Both the position numbers and the translations under genes were made by a program. A stretch of 49,092 bases of DNA from Candidatus Poribacteria bacterium (GTDB taxonomy: Bacteria; Poribacteria; WGA-4E; WGA-3G): NCBI GenBank assembly GCA_022821965.1, contig JAJECN010000028.1, forward strand, positions 1-49,092, given 5' to 3'. Below the pieces are notes generated by a model, which was not told the origin of the DNA, ran no database searches, and worked only from the letters and a program-made list of their open reading frames with translations. Positions 1-7,443 of the stretch are shown piece by piece; position 1 is the first letter of the stretch; each line of letters begins with the position of its first letter.

Positions 1-9
1 TTTCGTCAT
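1..9 (-). CDS. Start of a minus-strand gene running off the left edge
   Basis: Only the first three codons (Met-Thr-Lys) lie inside the window, reading leftwards from an ATG at 9-7. The start is supported by a good Shine-Dalgarno sequence on the minus strand, GAGGTGA, about 5 nt before the ATG (complement of roughly 12-19). No product can be named from three residues. The 18-bp hairpin at 50-89 lies upstream of this start. Confidence 0.45.
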
Positions 10-49
10 GGTTCACCTCAAAATATGTGGTTGTATAATGAGGTGTATT

Positions 50-89
50 CTATCAGAGATGGCGTGAAAAGTCACGCCATCTCTGATAG
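50..89. repeat. Perfect 18-bp inverted repeat (hairpin)
   Basis: Positions 50-67 are exactly complementary to 72-89, with a 4-nt AAAG loop. Neither strand carries a clear T-run after the stem, so it is not a textbook intrinsic terminator. It could be a terminator of another type, or a small palindromic repeat in the spacer between the left-edge gene and the CPBP gene. Confidence 0.8.
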
Positions 90-159
90 CATCATTTACC
101 TTTGCCTCTGTGAGGTCTCACCGACAATTGAATGCCTCTGAAGTGCGAAGTTTTGTTGA

Positions 160-188
160 TTGAATAAATGCCGAAAATCCGATAGAAT
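160..188 (+). promoter_or_regulatory. Sigma70-like promoter before an 80-nt hairpin
   Basis: A TTGAAT -35 (160-165), a 17-nt spacer and a TAGAAT -10 (183-188) point to transcription starting near 195. The long inverted repeat at 196-275 begins at that point. No ordinary gene follows on the plus strand before 1235, so the transcript would be a small RNA or encode a micropeptide. Confidence 0.45.
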
Positions 189-195
189 ACTTTCT

Positions 196-275
196 AAGCA
201 GAAAAGGAGGTCCATTTTTTTACGTTCCTTTCAAAACACGGGTTTGTTTATGAAAGGATACCTCTTTTTCTGCTT
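196..275 (+). repeat. 80-nt nested hairpin enclosing an SD-like sequence
   Basis: The arms 196-211 and 260-275 are complementary over 16 bp with one mismatch. Inside them 226-232 pairs with 252-258. The left arm carries AAGGAGGT, a full Shine-Dalgarno sequence, which the right arm's ACCTC covers. An ATG at 250 opens a 20-codon frame (250-312) encoding a hydrophobic peptide starting MKGYLFFCF. The fold is seen directly; expression of the peptide is speculative. The rest of 90-361 shows no other gene. Confidence 0.55.
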
Positions 276-361
276 TCAAACACCTTATTTTTTAAAATTG
301 TCCAAACTATAGAATATAGTATGAATTATAGCATAATTGCCGAGCGTCCGCAATAGACTTT

Positions 362-1096
362 TTAGAAAAAGAAGTGCCGGAAAGCAACAGCCACAACATC
401 CATTGTCATCGCAACGAGCCAATGGATTGCCGCTCCATAGATAAATGAGCGCGTTTCCAGTGCCAGCACACCGAGCAAAACACCAGCAATGATTGAACCG
501 AGTGCCTCTGGCAGCGGCTTGGAATAGTGCATCACAGCAAACGGAATTGTCTGGATCAAGATGCTGTAGTTCCCGAATTTCCGTTCCAATCCAAAGAGCA
601 TAAACCCACGGAAAAAGAATTCCCACGAAAACATGTAAACGCCATAGGCGAGCTGATAGGGTAGAAACGCCTGCCAACTGCTTGCTACTACCTTACAAAG
701 TGGATACTTTGCGACAAAAGGTGGATACGCAATGACGGCGAGAATAACCACTGGTATCATCAGAATCCACGCTATACCTGTCACACGCCAGCCGAGTCTC
801 TGGTTTCCGAGTTGGACACCGTAGTCGCTCAATTTTTCCTTTGTCCCGAATTTCGCGACAAGGATAGGCACGAGTAGCAAGGTAAATGCCGTGATCAGAA
901 ACCAGTAGTAATATGGGTAACTTTCTGCCAGAGGAGCGTTTCCAAAGTATTCTGCGAAGTGGCGTTTAAAAAAACTCCGTCGACTGTAATACCTATGCAG
1001 TGTTAGCAGTAGCGCAGAGGCAAGCAGGATAACAGTCGCCTGCCGTTCCCAACCGTGTAGATACTTTTCTTTTAAGTTCTGAATGTGGAAGATCAT
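362..1096 (-). CDS. CPBP family intramembrane protease-like protein
   Basis: A 244-residue polytopic membrane protein of the CPBP (Abi/CAAX protease) superfamily, whose members are intramembrane metallo- or glutamyl proteases or pseudo-enzymes. The C-terminal half has the family layout: E159-x3-R163-G in a SWEFFFRG segment, H190 in FAVMH, and H225 with D233 in a final helix. The usual motif-1 double glutamate is a single one here, with Trp at the first position. About six hydrophobic segments are visible. It is transcribed away from the GT9 gene from a shared promoter region. The substrate is unknown and activity is uncertain given the altered first motif. Confidence 0.75.
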   Translation of the reverse strand: MIFHIQNLKEKYLHGWERQATVILLASALLLTLHRYYSRRSFFKRHFAEYFGNAPLAESYPYYYWFLITAFTLLLVPILVAKFGTKEKLSDYGVQLGNQRLGWRVTGIAWILMIPVVILAVIAYPPFVAKYPLCKVVASSWQAFLPYQLAYGVYMFSWEFFFRGFMLFGLERKFGNYSILIQTIPFAVMHYSKPLPEALGSIIAGVLLGVLALETRSFIYGAAIHWLVAMTMDVVAVAFRHFFF

Positions 1097-1097
1097 C

Positions 1098-1126
1098 TTG
1101 ACATCCCGTCAGTTTTACGGTATTAT
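1098..1126 (+). promoter_or_regulatory. Sigma70-like promoter for the GT9 gene
   Basis: TTGACA (1098-1103), a 17-nt spacer and TATTAT (1121-1126) form a near-consensus promoter with a start near 1133. This excludes the in-frame ATG at 1085 as the GT9 start. It overlaps a divergent promoter on the other strand. Confidence 0.65.
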
Positions 1127-1150
1127 ATCGTGACTCCCAAAAATTTACAA
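1122..1150 (-). promoter_or_regulatory. Divergent sigma70-like promoter for the CPBP gene
   Basis: On the minus strand TTGTAA (1150-1145), a 17-nt spacer and a perfect TATAAT (1127-1122) precede the CPBP start codon at 1096. The -10 box overlaps the plus-strand -10 almost completely, so the two promoters should compete for polymerase. Confidence 0.5.
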
Positions 1151-1234
1151 TTGATGGATGAGAGTGTGTACTATGGCGTTTTTCGGTGTTCTGCGAGCAC
1201 TGTTGGTGTCAGTGGATATGGTAGAAGTTTCAGT

Positions 1235-2251
1235 ATGCTACAACCTGAGCAAGTCGATCGCATCTTAATCGTCAGACTGGCACCGCTCGGTGAAACGGTT
1301 TTAACAACGCCTGTTATCCGTGCCTTACGTCAGCACTACCGAGATGCCTATATCGCTTACATGGTAGCACCGACGCGAGAGGATTTGGTATCTGCCAATC
1401 CACATCTGAATGAGGTTCTTACCTATCAGGCTTCAATACCGAGGTTAATTCATCAACTCGTTCAGCGTAAATTCCAAATGGCAATTGTGCTGCAACCGAC
1501 GTTTCGTTTGGTTTTTCACACATTTCTTGCGAGGATCCCGTTCCGTGTTGGATTTGAAACGAACACCGGCGGGAAGAAGCTATTGAGTCTCGCAGTGCCG
1601 AATAACACGGCGCAGCATGAAACGCAACGTTATCTCGATGTCGTCCGCGCAATGGGCATTGACGGAACAGATGATGAGCCAGAAGTATTTATTGATAGGG
1701 TAAGCAGCGCATGGGTGAGTAATTTTCTTGAAAATCAGAGACTTAATGACAACAAGCCCATCATTGGCCTCAACCCTGGAGCAGCGACTGTTTACCGCCG
1801 CTGGCACGCAGCAAATTTCGCTGTGCTCGGAGACCGGCTTCACGAAGTTTACAGGGCACAGATTATCATCACGACAGGACCACGGGAGGGTGAATTGGCA
1901 GCTCAGGTAGCGGAGCAGATGACCTGTTCACCTGTTATTGTTAAGCAGGCAACTCCGATGCAGCTTGGGGCACTCTTACAACGGTGTAATCTCTATATCA
2001 GCAACGATACGGGACCGATGCATCTCAGTACCGCTGTGAAGACCCCAACGGTTGCTCTGTTCGGCGCGTCAAACCTGATTCAATGGGCACCACCATGGGG
2101 TAGACACGCAGTGGTTGCGCGCAAAGCGTGTGAGTTTATGAAGACCTTATCTTCCAAAGAGTGGGACGACCACCCAGAGCGGGCACGCGAAAACCTTGAA
2201 GCGATCACCCCGGATATGGTCATGAGGACGGTGGAGGAATTAACATGGTGA
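1235..2251 (+). CDS. Glycosyltransferase family 9 (heptosyltransferase-like)
   Basis: A 338-residue GT-B fold enzyme of the ADP-heptose:LPS heptosyltransferase family, which adds sugars to the lipopolysaccharide core at the inner face of the membrane. The N-terminus ILIVRLAPLGETVLTTPVI is the family's acceptor-domain opening. NPGAATVYRRWH begins the donor domain, and SNDTGPMHLSTAV followed by PTVALFG is the family's nucleotide-sugar signature. I chose the ATG at 1235 because the protein begins right before the first beta strand and the promoter at 1098-1126 rules out earlier starts at 1085; 1154 remains possible. The ribosome site is weak. The end overlaps the next start by 7 nt, so these genes are co-transcribed. 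The exact sugar is not readable. Confidence 0.85.
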   Translation: MLQPEQVDRILIVRLAPLGETVLTTPVIRALRQHYRDAYIAYMVAPTREDLVSANPHLNEVLTYQASIPRLIHQLVQRKFQMAIVLQPTFRLVFHTFLARIPFRVGFETNTGGKKLLSLAVPNNTAQHETQRYLDVVRAMGIDGTDDEPEVFIDRVSSAWVSNFLENQRLNDNKPIIGLNPGAATVYRRWHAANFAVLGDRLHEVYRAQIIITTGPREGELAAQVAEQMTCSPVIVKQATPMQLGALLQRCNLYISNDTGPMHLSTAVKTPTVALFGASNLIQWAPPWGRHAVVARKACEFMKTLSSKEWDDHPERARENLEAITPDMVMRTVEELTW

Positions 2252-3732
2252 AGTCTGAACGGGAACAGATTGAGGATTTGGATGCACAATCCATCAGAAA
2301 TTGTCTCATCGATATCCGCACCAGAATGTATCGGCAGGCACTTTTGCAGACGGTCACATCTGCGTTGTTCTGTGGTCTTATTCTGCTTACGATTCTGTTT
2401 CTGCTGAACCGAGTATTTCTCCTGCCGATGTCGATGTCAACAGTTAGTTGGCTTACCATGTTTGTGACGGTGATTGTAGGTGTGTGCCTCAGTCTCAGGG
2501 ATCGGGCAGATTTGCTATCTGTAGCACGTGCTGTTGATGAAAAAATGGGGCTTGGTGAACGACTTAGCACGGCGTTTGAGTTAATCCAAGCCAACCTGCA
2601 AAGCGAGTTCGCGCAACTTCAAATCCGAGATACTGCGGAGACTGTATCAACCTTAGACATCGCAGAGATAAGTCCGTATCATATTCCAAAGTTCCTGAAA
2701 TTATTTCCAGTTCCGCTTTTGCTGATTGGACTCTCTTTCACCGTTCCTACCTTTTATGAGGTGCCGAAACCACTGACGGATGCACAGCAGCAGGCGTTGG
2801 ATAGAACAACTCAGCGTCTTGAAGGGGAACAGGTTGAAAATTCTACGCTACAGGCGCAAATCAACGAAACGGTGAATAAGTTAAAAACCGCAACAGATCT
2901 TGACGCAGCACAAAGGCATCTCAGCAGCCTCAAAAAGGAAGTTCGCAAACAACAATCAACGCAGAATGCTATCACCGAAGCCACAAAAACGAGCCAAAGT
3001 TTTCAAGGTATGGCTGCCGACCAGTTCGCAGCAGAACTGAAATCACTCGCTAAACAGGATGAGATAACACCAGAACTTCAAGCGGAACTTATGAATATTT
3101 TTGAACGTTTGGCTGAGAGACTACCGAAGGGCAAGCTCAGTGATTCACTAAATCAGATTCAAGGGAAGGCAGTCACACCAGAGACATTGCGGGACATCAT
3201 TGCTGCGCTTGAGGAGATAGAAAAATCGATGGACTTGGCGCAACTGGAGGCGCAGCTCGCGGCAAGTCAGAAGGATTTAGCATTGGCAACTATTGCGCCT
3301 GAAACCTCAGGCGGTGGTGTTGCCAATAGCGATGGCGCACCTGGACAGGACGCGGGGACAAGCGAGGTTAAAGGTACTCGTGAAAATACCTCAAATTCGG
3401 AAGCACAGACAACCGATATGGGTGAAATGGGGAACGAAACAGACAGTGAAAATTCTACAGCACCGTTGACTGGTGAGGAAGCATCTGCCTCACCAATTGA
3501 CGGAGAACAATTGACGCTTACGGCTGAGACCTCTGGTACCGCTGCGAGTTTTTCTGGAGTCTTTACGGGTGAGACTCGTGACAGGGAGCCTGTCTATTTA
3601 CCTTTCAGCGATGTTCTCCTCAACGCTGAGCGCGCGTATGCTGAAGCCGTAGAAAATAACCGTATTCCTGTCCGATATCAAGCACAGATTAAAGCCTATT
3701 TGGAGGCAATTTCCAGAGACAATGAAAAATAA
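2245..3732 (+). CDS. DUF4175-like membrane protein with coiled coil
   Basis: A 495-residue protein that I can only place loosely. Two hydrophobic segments lie near residues 33-55 and 62-82. A conserved-looking ARAVDEKMGLGERLSTAFEL stretch follows, then a third membrane segment near 150-170, a Gln/Lys/Glu-rich region likely to form a coiled coil (about 175-245), and a low-complexity Ser/Thr/Glu/Gly region (about 350-435). The architecture and the C-terminal IPVRYQAQIKAYLEAI resemble DUF4175-type proteins often found beside MoxR/BatA genes, though none of those is here. A strong GGAGGA precedes the ATG, which overlaps the GT9 stop. Function unknown. Confidence 0.7.
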   Translation: MVKSEREQIEDLDAQSIRNCLIDIRTRMYRQALLQTVTSALFCGLILLTILFLLNRVFLLPMSMSTVSWLTMFVTVIVGVCLSLRDRADLLSVARAVDEKMGLGERLSTAFELIQANLQSEFAQLQIRDTAETVSTLDIAEISPYHIPKFLKLFPVPLLLIGLSFTVPTFYEVPKPLTDAQQQALDRTTQRLEGEQVENSTLQAQINETVNKLKTATDLDAAQRHLSSLKKEVRKQQSTQNAITEATKTSQSFQGMAADQFAAELKSLAKQDEITPELQAELMNIFERLAERLPKGKLSDSLNQIQGKAVTPETLRDIIAALEEIEKSMDLAQLEAQLAASQKDLALATIAPETSGGGVANSDGAPGQDAGTSEVKGTRENTSNSEAQTTDMGEMGNETDSENSTAPLTGEEASASPIDGEQLTLTAETSGTAASFSGVFTGETRDREPVYLPFSDVLLNAERAYAEAVENNRIPVRYQAQIKAYLEAISRDNEK

Positions 3733-4396
3733 CATCATTAAAATTGTAGTTGCTGTCAGCATCGTTGCGATCGTTTATCTCGTGTTGAGGCACTACGGCA
3801 TAACAGACGATATTCGGTTGGAAAACGTACCAAAAATCAAAACATGGGTAGCGGGTTTTGGAAGGATAGCACCTTTAGTCTACATCGGACTTTACCTTGT
3901 ATCTACTGTCTTTTTTCTTCCTGGCACTCCGGTAACCGTATTAGCGGGATTCGTCTTTGGACCCTTGTGGGGTGTTTTCTACGCTTCCATAGCCTCTATT
4001 ATCTCCGTCTCTGTTGCTTTTCTCATTGCACGCTACGTTGCCCGCGGTCTTGTTGAGAGTTGGGTCACAGACAACGCACAATTCCGAAAAATAGATGAAC
4101 AGGTTGAGGAGCAGGGATGGCGCATCTTGATGTTTACACGTTTGGTCCCTATATTCCCGTTTAACCTTCAAAACTATGCTTATGGACTCACCAGTATTCG
4201 GTTCTCCACTTATGTCCTTGTCTCCGCGATCTTTATGTTACCGGGAACGGCGGTGTTGGTCCAATTCGGTGGCGCGTTTGTCAGCGGTGAGGGCAATATT
4301 GGGAAGACGATCCTCTATCTCGGAATTGCTGGTGTCTTGATGCTCTTACTCTCGTTGATTCCGAGATTTCTACAAAAAAATCAAACGAAATTGTAG
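3722..4396 (+). CDS. TVP38/TMEM64 family membrane protein
   Basis: A 224-residue integral membrane protein of the TVP38/TMEM64 (DedA/SNARE-associated, VTT) family, linked to lipid scrambling or membrane homeostasis. After an N-terminal anchor, the VTT core shows FLPGTPVTVLAGFVFGP, a re-entrant glycine-rich segment, then FTRLVPIFPFNLQNYAYGL and MLPGTAVLVQFGG, all characteristic of the family. About five membrane helices are visible and the length is normal. It overlaps the preceding gene by 11 nt, so it is the third member of the GT9 operon. Only 14 nt separate its stop from the stop of the convergent cca gene, leaving little room for terminators. Confidence 0.85.
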   Translation: MKNNIIKIVVAVSIVAIVYLVLRHYGITDDIRLENVPKIKTWVAGFGRIAPLVYIGLYLVSTVFFLPGTPVTVLAGFVFGPLWGVFYASIASIISVSVAFLIARYVARGLVESWVTDNAQFRKIDEQVEEQGWRILMFTRLVPIFPFNLQNYAYGLTSIRFSTYVLVSAIFMLPGTAVLVQFGGAFVSGEGNIGKTILYLGIAGVLMLLLSLIPRFLQKNQTKL

Positions 4397-4410
4397 CGCG
4401 AAGCACGCAA

Positions 4411-5733
4411 TTATGATGCCTGAATTAACGCTGCTACGGCAGCGAGTGCTTCCTCACGAGTTCGGATTTCGCCATCAAACTGACGTTCTTCAATCTGTTT
4501 TAACAGATCGCCAATCTGTTTACCTTCTTTCAATTGGAAAATTTGAATCAAATCCTTTCCGGTGATGAGCCTGCCCTGTTTACAGACGGGTAGGATATGT
4601 TTATAGTAAGTGTTAGCGATCTCTTTGAGAAGTGCTGCATTGATTGAATCTGATGCTGCCGCATAGAGAAGCACACCCCACCAATCCGACCTATAACTTC
4701 TGAGAAAATGGATAATCTGTTTCTGGGTCAGATGTGGACTTGCCTCTTTAAGTCTTTTACCTCCAGCGGTGAGACGTGCTATGAATTGGGTTGCCTTTTG
4801 GCTCAGTCGGAGGTGCTTGCCAATACTACTTGGATTATCTGCTAAGATAAGACTGAGTTTAAGCAGTGAACCGCGGTTGACCCCCATGCCTAATTCCTCT
4901 TTGAGATAGCCATTGATTTCCTTATAATAAGTGCTGAGTGCCGCCGGAATTGGGTTTCCCTCGAAGGTCTCAAGTGGACCCCAAGATTTGTTTATGTTCG
5001 GAATGACTTGTGTGAGGAGTCCTGCCGCTTCCATCTGTTGTAAGTACAGATGTGCCCTCTTAATGTTGAGAATCTTCATTAATTCGTCACGGCATCGTTC
5101 CGCTGCTATGTTAGAAAGTAAGGACCTGTGTTTTTTTATCAGATGTATTGCGTTTTGAGATATTTTGAAATCTAACTGCGCAGCGAATCTGTAAATTCGT
5201 AGTAGACGCACCGGATCCTCGCGCACTACCTTTTCACTCGGAAATTGGAGCAGACCAGCCGCTAAGTCGTTCATACCACCACACGGGTCGATCACATGAA
5301 GGGCGTTTTGCTCACACGCACTGTTTGCAACTGCCTCCACATTTTCAAACGCAATTGCCATAGCGTTGATTGTAAGATCTCGCAGACGCAGATCCTCAAT
5401 GAGCGATGCAGCACGGAATTGTACGAAATCCATGCTGAGTTGTGGTGTCTCTGGTAGGTCGTCCTGCTTGACAATCACACGGGCAGTGGATGGGTTTTCT
5501 TTCAGCGCAATACAGGTCGCTCCGATGCTGGTCGCAAAGGCTTTAGCAAATTGGATTGCATCCGAAGCCAACGCAAAATCAACATCTGTTGTCTGCCGTT
5601 TCAGCAATAAATCCCTTACGCTGCCACCAACAAGATACAGTTGCACGTCTCGTTCTTTTGCGAAAGCATTAAGGCACTGTATAGTGTGATTGCTAAATAG
5701 TTCTTTGAGGGACTCTACTACTGTTGTATGCAT
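4411..5733 (-). CDS. cca: CCA tRNA nucleotidyltransferase / poly(A) polymerase family
   Basis: A 440-residue class II nucleotidyltransferase that adds or repairs the 3' CCA of tRNAs, or in related proteins adds poly(A). The catalytic head reads YLVGGSVRDLLL (GGSVRD at 36-41) followed by TTDVDFAL, with D50 and D52 as metal ligands. RDLTINAMA and EDPVRLLRIYRFAAQLDF are the template-site motifs. The C-terminal half is helical and I see no HD phosphohydrolase motif. A longer frame extends upstream, but the ATG at 5733 fits the family start and overlaps the upstream stop as TAATG, implying translational coupling. CCA adder versus A-adder cannot be settled by eye. Confidence 0.85.
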   Translation of the reverse strand: MHTTVVESLKELFSNHTIQCLNAFAKERDVQLYLVGGSVRDLLLKRQTTDVDFALASDAIQFAKAFATSIGATCIALKENPSTARVIVKQDDLPETPQLSMDFVQFRAASLIEDLRLRDLTINAMAIAFENVEAVANSACEQNALHVIDPCGGMNDLAAGLLQFPSEKVVREDPVRLLRIYRFAAQLDFKISQNAIHLIKKHRSLLSNIAAERCRDELMKILNIKRAHLYLQQMEAAGLLTQVIPNINKSWGPLETFEGNPIPAALSTYYKEINGYLKEELGMGVNRGSLLKLSLILADNPSSIGKHLRLSQKATQFIARLTAGGKRLKEASPHLTQKQIIHFLRSYRSDWWGVLLYAAASDSINAALLKEIANTYYKHILPVCKQGRLITGKDLIQIFQLKEGKQIGDLLKQIEERQFDGEIRTREEALAAVAALIQAS

Positions 5734-6350
5734 TACTTTGTTTGAACCTTTTTTCGTTGCGCTTTTCGGGAGCGAAATAGGATACCGTCGAGGTGGAGAT
5801 GCGACGCATAGCCGATGAAACTCGCTACATAGAATGGTACCCCGCTTCGGAGAGCACCCGTGAGTCCATCCCATTCTGCCAATGAATTGAATAGGTCTAC
5901 GAGATTACCATCTGTTTCCCATTCTGAATGTGCGGAATAAATCGGAATTAACAGAAACACGCTGGGGAGCAAAATCATCGTAATTCTGGCGTGTGTCCAT
6001 CCACGATGTTTGCTCATAATGGGGAGCATCGCGAATAAACCCAACAGTGCGGATTCCAGATACTTTTGCAGAAAAACGATCAGAACCAGATTCACTGCAA
6101 ACAACACACTATAAAATATCTTCTGACTCTTGCTTTTAATATCGACATCTGGCCACAATCCAAACAGGACTGCGACAGCAAAACAGCCGATGATTTTTAA
6201 AGGTGCAGCTATCGGTGGGATGGTCAGGTTCCACTCTTGCGCTACGCTGTCATGAAAGATTGGAACGACGAAGGTAGCGATAAGCGAGATGACGAAGAAG
6301 GTACTATAGGCGACTAACCCACCGATCCAGTGTTCACGAAACATGCTCAT
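5733..6350 (-). CDS. Membrane-bound metal-dependent hydrolase, YdjM/DUF457-like
   Basis: A 205-residue membrane protein of the YdjM-like (LexA-binding, inner-membrane hydrolase) family. It has four or five hydrophobic segments and the family's putative metal motifs in order: LWPDVDIKSKSQK, then KHRGWTHA, then ASHLHLDGI. The biochemical role of this family is poorly defined. It is the first gene of a two-gene minus-strand operon and its stop overlaps the cca start by one base. A perfect TATAAT lies on the minus strand at 6363-6358. That leaves almost no leader before the ATG at 6350, so the true start may be the second Met (6344) or the transcript may be nearly leaderless. Confidence 0.8.
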   Translation of the reverse strand: MSMFREHWIGGLVAYSTFFVISLIATFVVPIFHDSVAQEWNLTIPPIAAPLKIIGCFAVAVLFGLWPDVDIKSKSQKIFYSVLFAVNLVLIVFLQKYLESALLGLFAMLPIMSKHRGWTHARITMILLPSVFLLIPIYSAHSEWETDGNLVDLFNSLAEWDGLTGALRSGVPFYVASFIGYASHLHLDGILFRSRKAQRKKVQTK

Positions 6351-6461
6351 GAAAGATATTATAACGTAACTTATGGAAAAATAAAAATCACTTTCTGGAT
6401 CTCAGACAGAGCGATTCAGTTTTCTTCTGATTTTATGTCGGAAGTCGTGATACTTTAAAAT

Positions 6462-6490
6462 TTGACTTTTAGTACCGAGTATGATACAAT
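6462..6490 (+). promoter_or_regulatory. Sigma70-like promoter, upstream of small frame
   Basis: TTGACT (6462-6467), a 17-nt spacer and TACAAT (6485-6490), with a start near 6497. It lies about 370 nt before rimP and may drive a small transcript covering the 28-codon frame at 6528-6614. Confidence 0.5.
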
Positions 6491-6658
6491 TATACCATAA
6501 GGCTTTATAGATCCTGCTTTTCGCAACATGTTTTGGCTTGCCATCGAGGCAAGTGGTGCTTTCTGTAAAAAAGTACCCAGTGGGGAAGTCATTGAGTTTT
6601 TTGAAACGCACTGATTTTTGCTCACAAGATTGAATTTACTGACTAATGACTAATTGGC

Positions 6659-6687
6659 TTGACTAAAAGAAGGAAAACGGGTATTAT
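6659..6687 (+). promoter_or_regulatory. Sigma70-like promoter of the rimP-nusA-infB operon
   Basis: TTGACT (6659-6664), a 17-nt spacer and TATTAT (6682-6687) predict a start near 6694 and a leader of about 175 nt before rimP. In many bacteria this operon's leader is a site of autoregulation by NusA; nothing here proves that. Confidence 0.55.
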
Positions 6688-6868
6688 GTAACGATAGAGG
6701 TAGATGGGCGAGAATTAATACCCCTGTTGCTTTGACATCGGTAGCAGTCGTAAAGTGCAGTTCCTTGGTTTACCTATTCCTCTCAACTGTGCGCTGCGAC
6801 ATTAAAATGAACCGCGAAGAACCTCTGCTGTTGGGATGTATCGCGTTTTTTTTATATTTTATATAGAT

Positions 6869-7318
6869 ATGACAACAGTTGAGAAAAACGCTATTATTGA
6901 GATATTGGCACCAATGCTCGATTTGGATGGCATTGAGCTTGTAGATGTTGAAGTACATGCGCAGACATTGCGCCTCCTCATCCACAAACCCGATGGGCTT
7001 TCGGTGAGGGATTGCCAAATGGTCAATCAAACCGTACGTCCAGTTTTAGAAGTTCATGAGCATTTGGCAAGTTACGCGCAGTTAGAGGTTGCTTCGCCGG
7101 GCATAGATAGACCTTTAAGAACTGCTAAAGATTTCCAGCGAAATTGCGGACGAGCGGTTCAGATAGAAGTCATCTCAAAGGACGGGCGGAAGCGTGAGGT
7201 ACAAGGCACCGTTGTAGAAGTACACTCTGGGAAGGTTGTCTTGGAGGCGTCTAACGGAAAGTCTATCTCCGTTGAGATTTCGCAAATTCTCAATGCGCAC
7301 ATACAACTGATGTGGTAA
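6869..7318 (+). CDS. rimP: Ribosome maturation factor RimP
   Basis: A 149-residue cytoplasmic protein needed for maturation of the 30S subunit. The N-terminal domain has LDLDGIELVDVEV, then GLSVRDCQMVNQTVRPVLE. The signature LEVASPGIDRPLRTAKDFQRNCGR matches RimP, followed by the small Sm-like C-terminal domain. I start at the ATG at 6869 because RimP proteins open with a short TVEK-type helix. An upstream in-frame ATG at 6836 would add 11 odd residues, and neither has a clear Shine-Dalgarno site. It heads the usual rimP-nusA-ylxR-infB-rbfA block. Confidence 0.9.
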   Translation: MTTVEKNAIIEILAPMLDLDGIELVDVEVHAQTLRLLIHKPDGLSVRDCQMVNQTVRPVLEVHEHLASYAQLEVASPGIDRPLRTAKDFQRNCGRAVQIEVISKDGRKREVQGTVVEVHSGKVVLEASNGKSISVEISQILNAHIQLMW

Positions 7319-7390
7319 TCAGCAAGAGTCAAGGGTGTAGACTGCAAGCCGATATAAGAAAATTGGAAAGGAGACGCGGACTGAACCGAT

Positions 7391-7414
7391 ACAGGCTGCT
7401 ATTCGCCAGCCTGT
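7391..7414 (+). repeat. 8-bp hairpin between rimP and nusA
   Basis: ACAGGCTG (7391-7398) pairs with CAGCCTGT (7407-7414) across an 8-nt loop. No T-run follows. It sits 30 nt before the nusA start and could modulate nusA translation or be a processing site. Confidence 0.4.
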
Positions 7415-7443
7415 GTAGAAAGGTGCCGCGGATATCAATTATT

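Larger units (their letters stand above)
6351..6868. other. Non-coding stretch with two plus-strand promoters
   Basis: About 518 bases without a convincing conserved gene. It holds two good plus-strand promoters (listed separately), a CTTGCC/GGCAAG hairpin at 6537-6553 and an AT-rich leader before rimP. A 28-codon frame at 6528-6614, starting MFWLAIEASG, lies just after the first promoter. An overlapping 69-codon minus-strand frame also exists. Neither resembles a family I know. No tRNA cloverleaf was found. Confidence 0.6.

Noticed and set aside
5734..5874. N-terminal extension of cca by 47 residues
   Set aside because: The extension lies inside the upstream hydrolase gene in another frame and is not conserved. 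The ATG at 5733 overlaps the upstream stop.
6402..6611. 69-codon minus-strand frame in the spacer before rimP
   Set aside because: No recognisable domain or ribosome site, and it overlaps a plus-strand promoter and hairpin. Composition looks like chance AT-rich coding.
6690..6800. Possible tRNA upstream of rimP, as in the E. coli metY-rimP operon
   Set aside because: No acceptor/anticodon/T-arm arrangement or TTCRANNC T-loop could be built.
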